A stretch of DNA of 64,000 bases from a virus. The stretch spans positions 64,001 to 128,000 of the IMG/VR virus record IMGVR_UViG_3300025096_000001, one strand, 5' to 3'. The position numbers and the translations under genes are program-made. Below are positions 53,258 through 59,982 of this stretch, piece after piece. The notes beneath the pieces are model-generated. The model had not been told where the DNA came from. It saw nothing but the letters and a program-made list of their open reading frames with translations, and searched no databases. How positions within the stretch are numbered: position 1 is the first letter of the stretch; each line of letters starts with the position of its first letter.

Positions 53258-53420
53258 CAAGTACCTCTAAACTTTTGGCCTGGTCCATAGTATAATGCCA
53301 ATGGCCATTAACCTTATCCCAAACAACTACAACGTACCCTTCGGTGATTTTTTCAATGGTGCCGAGTGCATTATCTACTGTCATAACTTTATCTTTTCTT
53401 ACGCGATTGCCGACTATCAT
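53250..53420 (-). CDS. Array-family protein
   Basis: 56 aa. MIVGNRVRKDKVMTVDNALG, TIEKITEGYVVVVWDKVNGH, SLEVLDE. Family plan with GNRV for GDLV. ATGA junction upstream. Confidence 0.7.
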   Translation of the reverse strand: MIVGNRVRKDKVMTVDNALGTIEKITEGYVVVVWDKVNGHWHYTMDQAKSLEVLDE

Positions 53421-53638
53421 TGTACATGCTCCAAAAACATTTCGTGAACCTTTAGTTTAACGCCATTAACCATAAAAACCTCCCAAACTCCAGTAGGAAC
53501 CGGACCTCTGTTAGTATAATGTACGACCTCGTGGATTTCTTCGCCCACAATATGACCAAGCCTTGATGCTGGTATACTATCTTGATGTGTTCTTTCATTA
53601 ATGCGAACAAAATCGCCAGTCTTAAAAGTCTTCCTCAT
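53417..53638 (-). CDS. Array-family protein
   Basis: 73 aa (upstream Mets at 53641 and 53650 possible). MRKTFKTGDFVRINERTHQD, GHIVGEEIHEVVHY, WEVFMVNGVKLKVHEMFLEH: family plan. Confidence 0.7.
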   Translation of the reverse strand: MRKTFKTGDFVRINERTHQDSIPASRLGHIVGEEIHEVVHYTNRGPVPTGVWEVFMVNGVKLKVHEMFLEHVQ

Positions 53639-53954
53639 CATCTTCCTCATCTATCCAGCTTTTTTCATAATACCCATCGCTATCATAACCGGCTTCGTGA
53701 TAATATGTACTCAAATTATTATAGCCGCCGGTCGGATAGTATCCATACGGTTGGTCGTCCATATCATAATACCCCATTGACGAACCACTAAGAGCGCCCC
53801 CAAAACTGATCATAATTCGGCTCAAGACGCTTCGCATATATTCTATTTCAGCATCTTCTTCCGCAGCTTTAGCTTCAAGTTCAGCTTTTACTTTAGCTTC
53901 TTCTTCTTCCTCACGCTGCTTTCGGAAAGCATCTAAATCAACAATCTCGCCCAT
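53622..53954 (-). CDS. Coiled-coil protein with Tyr/Gly/Asp-rich tail
   Basis: 110 aa from the ATG overlapping the upstream stop (TAATG), with GGAG in that gene's end. Charged helix (KQREEEEEAKVKAELEAKAA), then a Tyr/Gly-rich disordered tail and an acidic end. Could be a scaffold or phase-forming segment; no family recognised. Confidence 0.6.
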   Translation of the reverse strand: MGEIVDLDAFRKQREEEEEAKVKAELEAKAAEEDAEIEYMRSVLSRIMISFGGALSGSSMGYYDMDDQPYGYYPTGGYNNLSTYYHEAGYDSDGYYEKSWIDEEDDEEDF

Positions 53955-54259
53955 TAGAAAGGGATCTCCTGAGAAGAAAGCGGTGATGTCTCCCATACAA
54001 GTGGGTGCATAACCATATCGGCGGTGCGTTTAGCAAGCGAGACATGCTGGGAAGTGGTCATGGAGCGGAACCCGCCGGTTGCCGCCATGAAATCAGCGAG
54101 AACACAGACGCCGGCATCCGTGCGCGCACCAATCTTCAAACGATAGGAGAACAATTCCCCGTCAAGTGTTATCAGTGTGTTCTTATGGTTGCGCGCATTT
54201 TTTCCTTCCTTCCATGCACGGATAACGTTAAGATTCTTTGTTATTTCTACTTTCGACAT
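53954..54259 (-). CDS. Hypothetical protein
   Basis: 101 aa behind AAGGAGGCTTAC. KNLNVIRAWKEGKNARNHKN, SYRLKIGARTDAGVCVLADF, SLAKRTADMVMHPLVWE. Looks like a small alpha-beta protein, possibly DNA-related; unassigned. Confidence 0.6.
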   Translation of the reverse strand: MSKVEITKNLNVIRAWKEGKNARNHKNTLITLDGELFSYRLKIGARTDAGVCVLADFMAATGGFRSMTTSQHVSLAKRTADMVMHPLVWETSPLSSQEIPF

Positions 54260-54285
54260 GTAAGCCTCCTTTGCTTTACTCTATA

Positions 54286-54340
54286 AATATACCCCATAAT
54301 CAGAAAAAAGTCAATGTATTTCTTGTCAGGGAAATGTCAA
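54286..54340 (-). promoter_or_regulatory. Three-box early-type promoter
   Basis: TTGACA (54335-54340)-5-CTGACA-9-TTGACT-17-TATATT (54286-54291). Box 1 contains the TGA of the gene upstream. Confidence 0.82.
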
Positions 54341-54609
54341 CGCAGCGTTGATGCTTTCTCAACAAAAATATCATCGGCAAAAGTCTTTGTAAACCGCAGA
54401 CTTGCAGGATCAATGCCTTCGTGTTGTGCTTCGGATGCCGACCGCGCAAACTTCCGCAACATTTTAATATACTCGATCTTACCAAAGGTAACCTGCGCGC
54501 CGAAATGTGATGCGTCCGGTACATACTTGGTATAAAAATGCTTTATGATCTTAAAAGTATCTTTAATACCATCAAGATCCTCTGTATCAATCACTAATGT
54601 TAATTTCAC
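54337..54609 (-). CDS. Hypothetical protein (GTG start)
   Basis: 90 aa. KLTLVIDTEDLDGIKDTFKI, FGKIEYIKMLRKFARSASEA: alternating beta and basic helix segments. Overlaps the array gene upstream by 23 nt. Confidence 0.6.
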   Translation of the reverse strand: MKLTLVIDTEDLDGIKDTFKIIKHFYTKYVPDASHFGAQVTFGKIEYIKMLRKFARSASEAQHEGIDPASLRFTKTFADDIFVEKASTLR

Positions 54610-54805
54610 TTATCACCTCTATAGAATCTTTACGCGGTGCAATGATATGTACTTTACCGCGCTCAATACACCACATTTTCCAGACACAATTTTCTCCCAT
54701 GTCCGGTGTTTCAAAAATAACGCCATGAAAAGGCTTTGTCCATTCCACATCATTCAAGTCATTTCTTTCACGGTAGCGAACCCTGACCAAATCACCTACT
54801 TTCAT
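54587..54805 (-). CDS. Array-family protein
   Basis: 72 aa. MKVGDLVRVRYRERNDLNDV, FHGVIFETPDMG, WKMWCIERGKVHIIAPRKDS, ends IEVISEINISD. 14-nt overlap upstream. Confidence 0.8.
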   Translation of the reverse strand: MKVGDLVRVRYRERNDLNDVEWTKPFHGVIFETPDMGENCVWKMWCIERGKVHIIAPRKDSIEVISEINISD

Positions 54806-54986
54806 TAAGGACCGCCAACCATTTGGCGGGTTCCCACGATACCTCGCCGGGTGTGTCTGTAAGCCACAGCACGCGCACACGTTTATGACTTGTTCCTCGA
54901 CGGATGCAGTCGGGGTTGGTTCGCGTAATAACACCTATCGCGTTACCCGGCGCGCCGGGCATGTGTATTAAATCACCTACTTTCAT
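54792..54986 (-). CDS. Array-family protein
   Basis: 64 aa. MKVGDLIHMPGAPGNAIGVI, RVRVLWLTDTPGEVSWEPAK, ends WLAVLNESR. 14-nt overlaps at both ends. Confidence 0.82.
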   Translation of the reverse strand: MKVGDLIHMPGAPGNAIGVITRTNPDCIRRGTSHKRVRVLWLTDTPGEVSWEPAKWLAVLNESR

Positions 54987-55098
54987 TTTTCTTCTGCCTC
55001 TCAAGGTTTTTAATTTGGTTACGAATGTGCTTAATAGTCCGTTTGTATGCGGCTATGCTTTCATCAATTAGTTTAGTTTCTTCTTTATTCAGACTCAT
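54973..55098 (-). CDS. Small coiled-coil protein
   Basis: 41 aa. MSLNKEETKLIDESIAAYKR then IKHIRNQIKNLERQKK, a short coiled coil. Its terminal NESR comes from the 14-nt overlap with the next array gene; likewise its own start lies in the end of an array gene. Confidence 0.6.
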   Translation of the reverse strand: MSLNKEETKLIDESIAAYKRTIKHIRNQIKNLERQKKNESR

Positions 55099-55291
55099 CG
55101 ATCATCCTCAAGTCTACTTGTGGTATGCCGCGCAATTTTCCATCAAAAAGAATTCGCGCAAACGGTTCGTAAGGAACTGCTCCCCAATTTACTTTTTTAC
55201 CCCTTTCGTCGGTGCGCCAACATTTACTTTCGTAAACCTCTGTCACCAAACAAGCGGTATCGTGCCACATTACTAAATCACCTGCTTTCAT
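55085..55291 (-). CDS. Array-family protein
   Basis: 68 aa. MKAGDLVMWHDTACLVTEVY, VPYEPFARILFDGKLRGIPQ, ends LRMIDESE. ATGA junction upstream. Confidence 0.78.
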   Translation of the reverse strand: MKAGDLVMWHDTACLVTEVYESKCWRTDERGKKVNWGAVPYEPFARILFDGKLRGIPQVDLRMIDESE

Positions 55292-55563
55292 TTAACAAAC
55301 CTCAAATCGTTACGCAAAAAATAATCATTCCATGCTGTGTGGGCGCTATTGTGACGGTTCGGTGGACCTTCACCACACCACCTAACAACATATTTCATTT
55401 TCTCATTCTTGGAACCGTACGGTTGCCAGTATGGATTTTCCTTAACCTCGACTATAACTCCAACAGTTATTTTATCACCCTTGTCGGCGTGACGCTTATA
55501 TTTCCACATCGGACCCATCCTCAAACCATACGCTGACAGCGTTACCAAATCACCAGCCTTCAT
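55288..55563 (-). CDS. Array-family protein, long
   Basis: 91 aa. MKAGDLVTLSAYGLRMGPMW, KITVGVIVEVKENPYWQPYG, MKYVVRWCGEGPPNRHN. Two longer loops than other members. ATGA junctions both sides. Confidence 0.78.
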   Translation of the reverse strand: MKAGDLVTLSAYGLRMGPMWKYKRHADKGDKITVGVIVEVKENPYWQPYGSKNEKMKYVVRWCGEGPPNRHNSAHTAWNDYFLRNDLRFVK

Positions 55564-55682
55564 TCTGCCCCCTTGTGCTTAACCTTGCGGCTATACTTTG
55601 ACTTATCTTTGTGTTTTCCTGCGCCTGAACGTAGGAACGCTCGGACTGCTAACCAGTTGCGAGTTTTAACTTTCTTGGACAT
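55560..55682 (-). CDS. Small very basic protein
   Basis: 40 aa behind AAGGAGGCGATAT. KKVKTRNWLAVRAFLRSGAG then KHKDKSKYSRKVKHKG; RNWLAV..FRSGAG..HxxKK resembles a short basic protein I recall from many T7- and T4-like phages. Nucleic-acid binding or ribosome association possible. Confidence 0.65.
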   Translation of the reverse strand: MSKKVKTRNWLAVRAFLRSGAGKHKDKSKYSRKVKHKGAE

Positions 55683-55701
55683 ATCGCCTCCTTACCTATA
55701 T

Positions 55702-55756
55702 AATATATCCTATCGTGCGGATAAAGTCAATGATTTAAATGTAAAGGAAATGTAAA
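55702..55756 (-). promoter_or_regulatory. Three-box early-type promoter
   Basis: TTTACA (55751-55756)-5-TTTACA-9-TTGACT-17-TATATT (55702-55707). Both upstream boxes are TTTACA variants. Confidence 0.8.
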
Positions 55757-55772
55757 GGAAAATTTTAGGCGG

Positions 55773-55790
55773 AAAAAAAATCGCGAGCGA
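55773..55790 (-). terminator. Weak hairpin plus U-run
   Basis: On the minus strand TCGC-TC-GCGA is followed by eight Ts. The stem is only 4 bp, but the U-run and its place after the last gene of an operon support termination. Confidence 0.35.
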
Positions 55791-55796
55791 GAGAAT

Positions 55797-55988
55797 TCAA
55801 AGTGGGACAAGCCCTGATGGAACATATCTTCTTATCTCATCTATTCTCGCCCACTTAACTCCTACCTTGGGATCGCCGTGGTAATAATCAACCGAAACCA
55901 CGATCCCCACTCTCTTGTCCCAATACTCTTGGTTGTGGAGGTCGCGACGGAGGACTAAATCCCCAACCTTAAACTTGCATATTGACAT
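55797..55988 (-). CDS. Array-family protein
   Basis: 63 aa. MSICKFKVGDLVLRRDLHNQ, RVGIVVSVDYYHGDPKVGVK, RYVPSGLVPL. Overlaps the upstream gene by 20 nt. Confidence 0.8.
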   Translation of the reverse strand: MSICKFKVGDLVLRRDLHNQEYWDKRVGIVVSVDYYHGDPKVGVKWARIDEIRRYVPSGLVPL

Positions 55989-56292
55989 TTTTCGGCGCCT
56001 TCAAGAACGCAACACCGGGTGGAACCTCGCCGGAAACAATACCGCCGTGCTTCGCTATCACGTTAGTAATTACCATAGATGGAACCCAAGCATATACAGT
56101 TTCAGTTGGGGAATTTGGTTCTTCCGCATATTCAATTAGTAGAGGCTCCGAACAAGAAGGAAACCCACACTCCACCTCCGTATACCGATCAGCATTGTTG
56201 ATGCGGGGGGTGCAATATGCGTTCTCATTGGCTTGAACGGATATTTCAAACCCATCGGAACAAATAATTATTTTATTAAGTTTGTGTGTCAT
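55969..56292 (-). CDS. Hypothetical protein
   Basis: 107 aa from ATG (a GTG six codons earlier is possible). IIICSDGFEISVQANENAYC then ECGFPSCSEPLL; the NENAYCTPR pattern recalls proteins of T4-like phages of unknown role. Three cysteines. Ends inside the next gene. Confidence 0.6.
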   Translation of the reverse strand: MTHKLNKIIICSDGFEISVQANENAYCTPRINNADRYTEVECGFPSCSEPLLIEYAEEPNSPTETVYAWVPSMVITNVIAKHGGIVSGEVPPGVAFLKAPKNVNMQV

Positions 56293-56328
56293 TTTGGTTG
56301 TTGACCTCACTGTCCTTTTAATTAATAG

Positions 56329-56404
56329 TGGTACATCCGGTAGGATTTGAACCTACGACTCTCGGCTTAGAAGGCCGATACTCTATCCACTGAGTTACGG
56401 ATGC
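56329..56404 (-). tRNA. tRNA-Arg (TCT)
   Basis: 76 nt with encoded CCA. Acceptor GCATCCG pairs with CGGATGT (G1-T72), anticodon loop CTTCTAA, T-arm GTAGG-TTCAAAT-CCTAC. Decodes AGA/AGG. Confidence 0.95.
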
Positions 56405-56414
56405 AAATATTTTA

Positions 56415-56660
56415 CTAGTCTTCTATAATAGTAAAAACATCGTGATTTTGGGCGCGGCTTCTTTGTGGATGATTATCCTCTACAAAGTTTTGGTAAAAAT
56501 ATACAGGATGATCGCCAGAAACAAGGGCGATCAATCGGTCGCCAACAGAAGCCCCCATTTTAGTGGCGTTAAGCCATGCATGCGTGCGGTCCAGTTCTCC
56601 GGTATATCGGGTTCGCGTCAGCTTTCCCTGTTCATTTTGAAAAATAGCAGTATAAATCAT
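56415..56660 (-). CDS. Hypothetical protein
   Basis: 81 aa from ATG behind GGAGACTAATGAA. MIYTAIFQNEQGKLTRTRYT, HAWLNATKMGASVGDRLIAL, SGDHPVYFYQNFV. Small alpha-beta fold, unassigned. Confidence 0.6.
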   Translation of the reverse strand: MIYTAIFQNEQGKLTRTRYTGELDRTHAWLNATKMGASVGDRLIALVSGDHPVYFYQNFVEDNHPQRSRAQNHDVFTIIED

Positions 56661-56664
56661 TTCA

Positions 56665-56910
56665 TTAGTCTCCATCATAAGGTTCATTTGCTCCGAGTTC
56701 ACATACGATAACAGGTGTTGAATCTTCTGTCAACTTCAAAATATAAAAGGTGTCGCCTTCTTGGATCTCACAAGGAAAAGCATGAAGCGGCAGGACGGCC
56801 ATGCTTGCCTCGACCGTAGGAGGGTTTAAGTTAATTTCAACGGACGCAAAGAATTGATCTGTCGAATCAACAATTCCAGTTAAAACAAAAGTTGTCAAGT
56901 ATAGTTTCAT
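56665..56910 (-). CDS. Hypothetical protein
   Basis: 81 aa. KLYLTTFVLTGIVDSTDQFF, AVLPLHAFPCEIQEGDTFYI, PVIVCELGANEPYDGD. The N-terminus is hydrophobic but not a clear signal; QEGDTF-like barrel pattern. Unassigned. Confidence 0.6.
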   Translation of the reverse strand: MKLYLTTFVLTGIVDSTDQFFASVEINLNPPTVEASMAVLPLHAFPCEIQEGDTFYILKLTEDSTPVIVCELGANEPYDGD

Positions 56911-56940
56911 AGTAGTTATTGTGTGTAATCTAGGTTAAAG

Positions 56941-57017
56941 TGGTAGGGGAACCGGGATTTGAACCCGGAACCATCTGTTTATGAGACAGATGCTCTGACC
57001 AATTGAGCTATTCCCCT
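56941..57017 (-). tRNA. tRNA with CAT anticodon (Met or Ile2)
   Basis: 77 nt with encoded CCA. Acceptor AGGGGAA/TTCCCCT, anticodon loop CTCATAA, T-arm CCGGG-TTCAAAT-CCCGG, discriminator A. Not an initiator (no GGG/CCC anticodon stem or unpaired first base). Because a TilS-like gene lies directly upstream, it may be tRNA-Ile2 whose C34 becomes lysidine. Confidence 0.93.
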
Positions 57018-57025
57018 ATGGTTCT

Positions 57026-57054
57026 ATTTTATCTCAGTCGGGCATGCTTGTCAA
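57026..57054 (-). promoter_or_regulatory. Promoter for the CAT tRNA
   Basis: TTGACA (57049-57054), 17 bp, TAAAAT (57026-57031), ending 9 nt before the tRNA 5' end and lying inside the 3' end of the TilS-like gene. Confidence 0.65.
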
Positions 57055-57637
57055 GCACTTTCTTTCTTAAAGTTTTATGAATTCCTGCATTAATTTCCAA
57101 AGCATGTGGCATTAATTTGTGGCGAATATAATTTCTACGGTACTTGGTGTTGTCGTTGCTTGGATCTTTAACGTAGGGTACTGATTTTCGATCAGCCCAA
57201 TCCTCAAACTCACTCTTGCGAGTGGCCAAAAAAGGTCGAATATATTGATCCCGCTGGCTTGGAATTAAAAAGGGATTACCATTCAGACTTGTGAAGATCC
57301 AGTTTTCCACAACATCATCAAGATGATGCGCGGTGATAATCGGCAAATCCGTAGCCCATTCAAAAAAACTATAACGTTGTTTCCTCCACCACGCTTCGGA
57401 AGATACACCACGTGGCATTTGTTTTGTATTTGTTCCCACCAAACAATCAATGCTGTTTGCATCACAATAGTCGCGCACTAATGCCTCTGCCTTTGGAGCA
57501 TACGGAGTACCATGATTATAGTGTAACACAAGAACATTACGACTTCGGCGTACGAAATCTAAAACTGCCATACTATCTACACCACCACTGACAGCGATTG
57601 CAACACGGTATGGAATTTGTCCTAAGATATGAATCAT
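57029..57637 (-). CDS. tilS: tRNA(Ile)-lysidine synthetase-like PP-loop ATPase
   Basis: 202 aa. PP-loop VAIAVSGGVDSMAVLDFV near residue 12; HHLDDVVENWIF near 103; RPFLATRKSEFEDWA and DPSNDNTKYRRNYIRHKLMP, all TilS catalytic-domain motifs. Bacterial TilS has an extra C-terminal half that is absent here. It modifies C34 of tRNA-Ile(CAU) so that AUA is read as Ile; the partner tRNA is probably the CAT tRNA 12 nt downstream. Confidence 0.9.
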   Translation of the reverse strand: MIHILGQIPYRVAIAVSGGVDSMAVLDFVRRSRNVLVLHYNHGTPYAPKAEALVRDYCDANSIDCLVGTNTKQMPRGVSSEAWWRKQRYSFFEWATDLPIITAHHLDDVVENWIFTSLNGNPFLIPSQRDQYIRPFLATRKSEFEDWADRKSVPYVKDPSNDNTKYRRNYIRHKLMPHALEINAGIHKTLRKKVLDKHARLR

Positions 57638-57661
57638 TCTTTGTTTGTTTCCTTAAATAAA

Positions 57662-57737
57662 TGGCTCCGACAGCAGGACTTGAACCTGCGACCCGATGAT
57701 TAACAGTCATCTGCTCTACCAACTGAGCTATGTCGGA
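57662..57737 (-). tRNA. tRNA-Asn (GTT)
   Basis: 76 nt with encoded CCA. Acceptor TCCGACA/TGTCGGA, anticodon loop CTGTTAA, T-arm GCAGG-TTCAAGT-CCTGC. Canonical class I. Confidence 0.95.
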
Positions 57738-57741
57738 ATAA

Positions 57742-57817
57742 TGGTGGGTCAACCGGGACTTGAACCCGGAACCTGCGGCTTAAAAGGCCGATGCTCTGCC
57801 AATTGAGCTATTGACCC
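57742..57817 (-). tRNA. tRNA-Lys (TTT)
   Basis: 76 nt with encoded CCA. Acceptor GGGTCAA/TTGACCC, anticodon loop CTTTTAA. Four nt from tRNA-Asn. Its first G is the last base of the upstream gene's TAG stop. Confidence 0.95.
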
Positions 57818-58038
57818 TATGCGATACAGATTACCTCTGAATCAGTTTCGATCCAAACTTTAGCGCCGCATGGAAGTGGCTTGTCTGGTGAATATATGAC
57901 CTTTGACGGTCCTTTTATCTCAGCGGTTGTACAATAATCATTGCTCTTGTAGGTTTTCACAGTGATTACTGGCTCTCTTTCGCCGCTCTTGGCGTTTGAG
58001 CGTATTTTATGTTGATTAACATGGATACGTCTAATCAT
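57817..58038 (-). CDS. Hypothetical protein
   Basis: 73 aa from ATG behind GGAGGTTACAG. Basic N-terminus (MIRRIHVNQHKIRSNAKSGE), beta middle (EPVITVKTYKSNDYCTTAEI), LPCGAKVWIETDSEVICIA. OB- or SH3-like; may bind RNA. The stop shares its last base with tRNA-Lys. Confidence 0.65.
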   Translation of the reverse strand: MIRRIHVNQHKIRSNAKSGEREPVITVKTYKSNDYCTTAEIKGPSKVIYSPDKPLPCGAKVWIETDSEVICIA

Positions 58039-58237
58039 CTGTAACCTCCAACGGTGCAGTTTGCGGCGGTTTGCACAATCCTTCCTCAATCAAAGACATG
58101 GCGCGGCGGCCAAACCAACCTTGCAGGGTCCAAGCAAGGCCCGTGTCGATCAGATGCTGCCATGCTTGATAATATTCTTCTGGGCGCTCGTGTTCTACGA
58201 ACCCCTCTGCAATACCTATTGCTTCAAAATCAGACAT
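58031..58237 (-). CDS. Conserved phage hypothetical protein (DUF7417-like)
   Basis: 68 aa from ATG behind GGAGAGATGG. SDFEAIGIAEGFVEHERPEE then AWQHLIDTGLAWTLQGWFGR: a helical repeat (AWQ.LIDTGLAW.LQG.FGR) widely seen in phages. Function unknown. Confidence 0.75.
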   Translation of the reverse strand: MSDFEAIGIAEGFVEHERPEEYYQAWQHLIDTGLAWTLQGWFGRRAMSLIEEGLCKPPQTAPLEVTDD

Positions 58238-58442
58238 CCATCTCTCCATTGTGTAAAGTTTCTTCGTGTACTGTGAGCATCTCGCCGGTTTGGAGAAGGT
58301 GAATCACCCATCCTTGTTCTGGCTTATGCCCTCCTTGTTTCTCATATTCTTCGGGAGTGAGCGCAGCAGCTTCTACTAAACACTCCATCATTAATATGGC
58401 TGGACCCTGATCCAGCCACATTTTTATTTGACCTGCTTTCAT
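58230..58442 (-). CDS. Array-family-like protein
   Basis: 70 aa. MKAGQIKMWLDQGPAILMME, EQGWVIHLLQTGEMLTVHEE, ends ETLHNGEMDV. GQIK replaces GDLV but the M-K-[AV]-G opening and strand order fit. Confidence 0.65.
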   Translation of the reverse strand: MKAGQIKMWLDQGPAILMMECLVEAAALTPEEYEKQGGHKPEQGWVIHLLQTGEMLTVHEETLHNGEMDV

Positions 58443-58552
58443 ATATTATTTCTCCATAAATTTCTAATATTTACCAACCTTCCGTATCTATTATACACAA
58501 ACATTTCTTCTTTGTCAGTCTGTGTACATTGAACTTTAGGATATTCTTCCAT
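58439..58552 (-). CDS. Tiny protein
   Basis: 37 aa between tRNA-Leu and an array-type gene; stop overlaps that gene's ATG (ATGA). MEEYPKVQCTQTDKEEMFVY; unassigned. The longer frame through the tRNA is spurious. Confidence 0.45.
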   Translation of the reverse strand: MEEYPKVQCTQTDKEEMFVYNRYGRLVNIRNLWRNNI

Positions 58553-58558
58553 TATAGA

Positions 58559-58645
58559 TGGTAGGACAGGCGGGACTCGAACCCGCACGCTCATTAGAGC
58601 AGGAGATTTTAAGTCTCCTGTGTCTACCGATTCCACCACTGTCCC
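58559..58645 (-). tRNA. tRNA-Leu (TAA)
   Basis: Class II, 87 nt with encoded CCA. Acceptor GGGACAG/CTGTCCT (G1-T72), anticodon loop CTTAAAA, T-arm GCGGG-TTCGAGT-CCCGC, discriminator A, variable arm CTCTAATGAG. Confidence 0.95.
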
Positions 58646-58661
58646 TCTCATTTACTCTCTT

Positions 58662-58726
58662 AATATATCATCGATTCACTCTGATGTCAACAACTAATCC
58701 AACCTTTTCTGTAAAAAAGATGTCAA
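58662..58726 (-). promoter_or_regulatory. Three-box early-type promoter with long linker
   Basis: TTGACA (58721-58726)-5-TTTACA-19-TTGACA-17-TATATT (58662-58667). The box2-box3 linker is 10 bp longer than in the other copies, one helical turn. Confidence 0.78.
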
Positions 58727-58971
58727 GAGAGCTTTGTTAGTTCTTCTTCAACAAAGAAGCGGTACATACGGTCAGTACAAAAAACAACATAGACCACCTC
58801 TCCGGGCCAATCTTCATATTGGGCCACATCTACATCGACCACGATTCCGTAATACGGTGGCTCATCATCGAAGTCCTCCGCATAGTGTGGATAATAAAAT
58901 TGGTAGAAAGTATATCTGCACCGCACAAAATCGCCAATTGCATAACGCGACTCTGGTACTTTATCATCCAC
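58723..58971 (-). CDS. Array-family protein
   Basis: 82 aa. SRYAIGDFVRCRYTFYQFYY, YYGIVVDVDVAQYEDWPGEV, VYVVFCTDRMYRFFVEEELT. Family plan; stop in promoter box 1. Confidence 0.75.
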   Translation of the reverse strand: MDDKVPESRYAIGDFVRCRYTFYQFYYPHYAEDFDDEPPYYGIVVDVDVAQYEDWPGEVVYVVFCTDRMYRFFVEEELTKLS

Positions 58972-58986
58972 ATAGTAACTATCTCA

Positions 58987-59361
58987 TCAAATCTTTCTGA
59001 GCCAATCAATCGGACACCATTGTTCTTCTTCGGTAATTTTGTTAGTCTCGTACAGTGAGGGTGCGTCGAACCAACGCACACGCACAAACTCTTTTTTTGG
59101 TTTCTTGGCCCAGCCTGCATTGTAAACTACGCACGTGTGAACCATATCGGGATGTTCTGCTGTTTCTTCAACGTTCTTTCGACACTCCCTACGTTTATTA
59201 TAATTATTTCCAGCTTCTTCAAGCATAAGCATAAACTCTTCAAACGAAATCCCTGAACCTGATTTTTCGATAATGTCATGCGTATGTTCTAACACAATTC
59301 CCATTCCCTTATTCTTACGACGATACATACAAACTAGATCGCCAACTTTAACTTTAGCCAT
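58987..59361 (-). CDS. Array-family protein with helical insertion
   Basis: 124 aa behind AGGAGAGGCT. MAKVKVGDLVCMYRRKNKGM, GIVLEHTHDIIEKSGSG; then a helical insert (FEEFMLMLEEAGNNYNKRRE) and the terminal strands EFVRVRWFDAPS.. CPIDWLRKI. The largest free-standing family member. Confidence 0.78.
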   Translation of the reverse strand: MAKVKVGDLVCMYRRKNKGMGIVLEHTHDIIEKSGSGISFEEFMLMLEEAGNNYNKRRECRKNVEETAEHPDMVHTCVVYNAGWAKKPKKEFVRVRWFDAPSLYETNKITEEEQWCPIDWLRKI

Positions 59362-59379
59362 AGCCTCTCCTATGTTCTT

Positions 59380-59433
59380 AATATAGCATACTCAGTCTAA
59401 AATGCAAGCAATTAGCTGTCAAGTATTTGTCAA
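59380..59433 (-). promoter_or_regulatory. Three-box early-type promoter
   Basis: TTGACA (59428-59433)-5-TTGACA-9-TTGCAT-16-TATATT (59380-59385). Rightmost copy. Confidence 0.8.
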
Positions 59434-59723
59434 TAGTCATCTCGCTTGGGTGCTTCTAAAATTGCATCAATATAACCTACGGGAACCTTTTTAATGAGAT
59501 ATCGCCACCCCAACCACTTGCTGTCCCACAGAGCATCGGATAAAAACGGGTCTAATTGTTTTGAGGGTTCTTCAACCTCTATCACCAATACAATATGATT
59601 CCCGCCGTCGTCTGATTCAAACCGTACGGTGAATCTGCCATCAAATACAGCCGCTGCATGTCTCATTAACTCCTTTCGGGCCTCATCCTTATTAGATTTT
59701 TCTCCCAGTACAAATTTAGCCAT
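59430..59723 (-). CDS. Hypothetical protein
   Basis: 97 aa behind GGGAGGCGCACACA. MAKFVLGEKSNKDEARKELM, RFTVRFESDDGGNHIVLVIE, LGWRYLIKKVPVGYIDAI. Alpha-beta; unassigned. Stop in box 1 of the promoter. Confidence 0.6.
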   Translation of the reverse strand: MAKFVLGEKSNKDEARKELMRHAAAVFDGRFTVRFESDDGGNHIVLVIEVEEPSKQLDPFLSDALWDSKWLGWRYLIKKVPVGYIDAILEAPKRDDY

Positions 59724-59967
59724 TGTGTGCGCCTCCCTTGCTCAACACTTCTATATCTTCTATTCTGCCATCTAAAATAACCATGCGTGGAGAGGCTTCG
59801 TGGCCATAGGTATGAACCACAATAGATTCCGGCTGCATGTGAGAAACCTGCATTATAATGCCATATTTATATATGGGATCAGAGCCGACCAACTGTTCGG
59901 GGTAAGCTGCAAACGTAGCATGGCCGATTACCCAGCGGACCAAATCGCCTTTTGAAAAAATATCCAC
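59716..59967 (-). CDS. Array-family protein
   Basis: 83 aa. MDIFSKGDLVRWVIGHATFA, KYGIIMQVSHMQPESIVVHT, RMVILDGRIEDIEVLSKGGA. Family plan; overlaps the downstream gene by 8 nt. Confidence 0.75.
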   Translation of the reverse strand: MDIFSKGDLVRWVIGHATFAAYPEQLVGSDPIYKYGIIMQVSHMQPESIVVHTYGHEASPRMVILDGRIEDIEVLSKGGAHNG

Positions 59968-59982
59968 ATAATAACTATGTCG

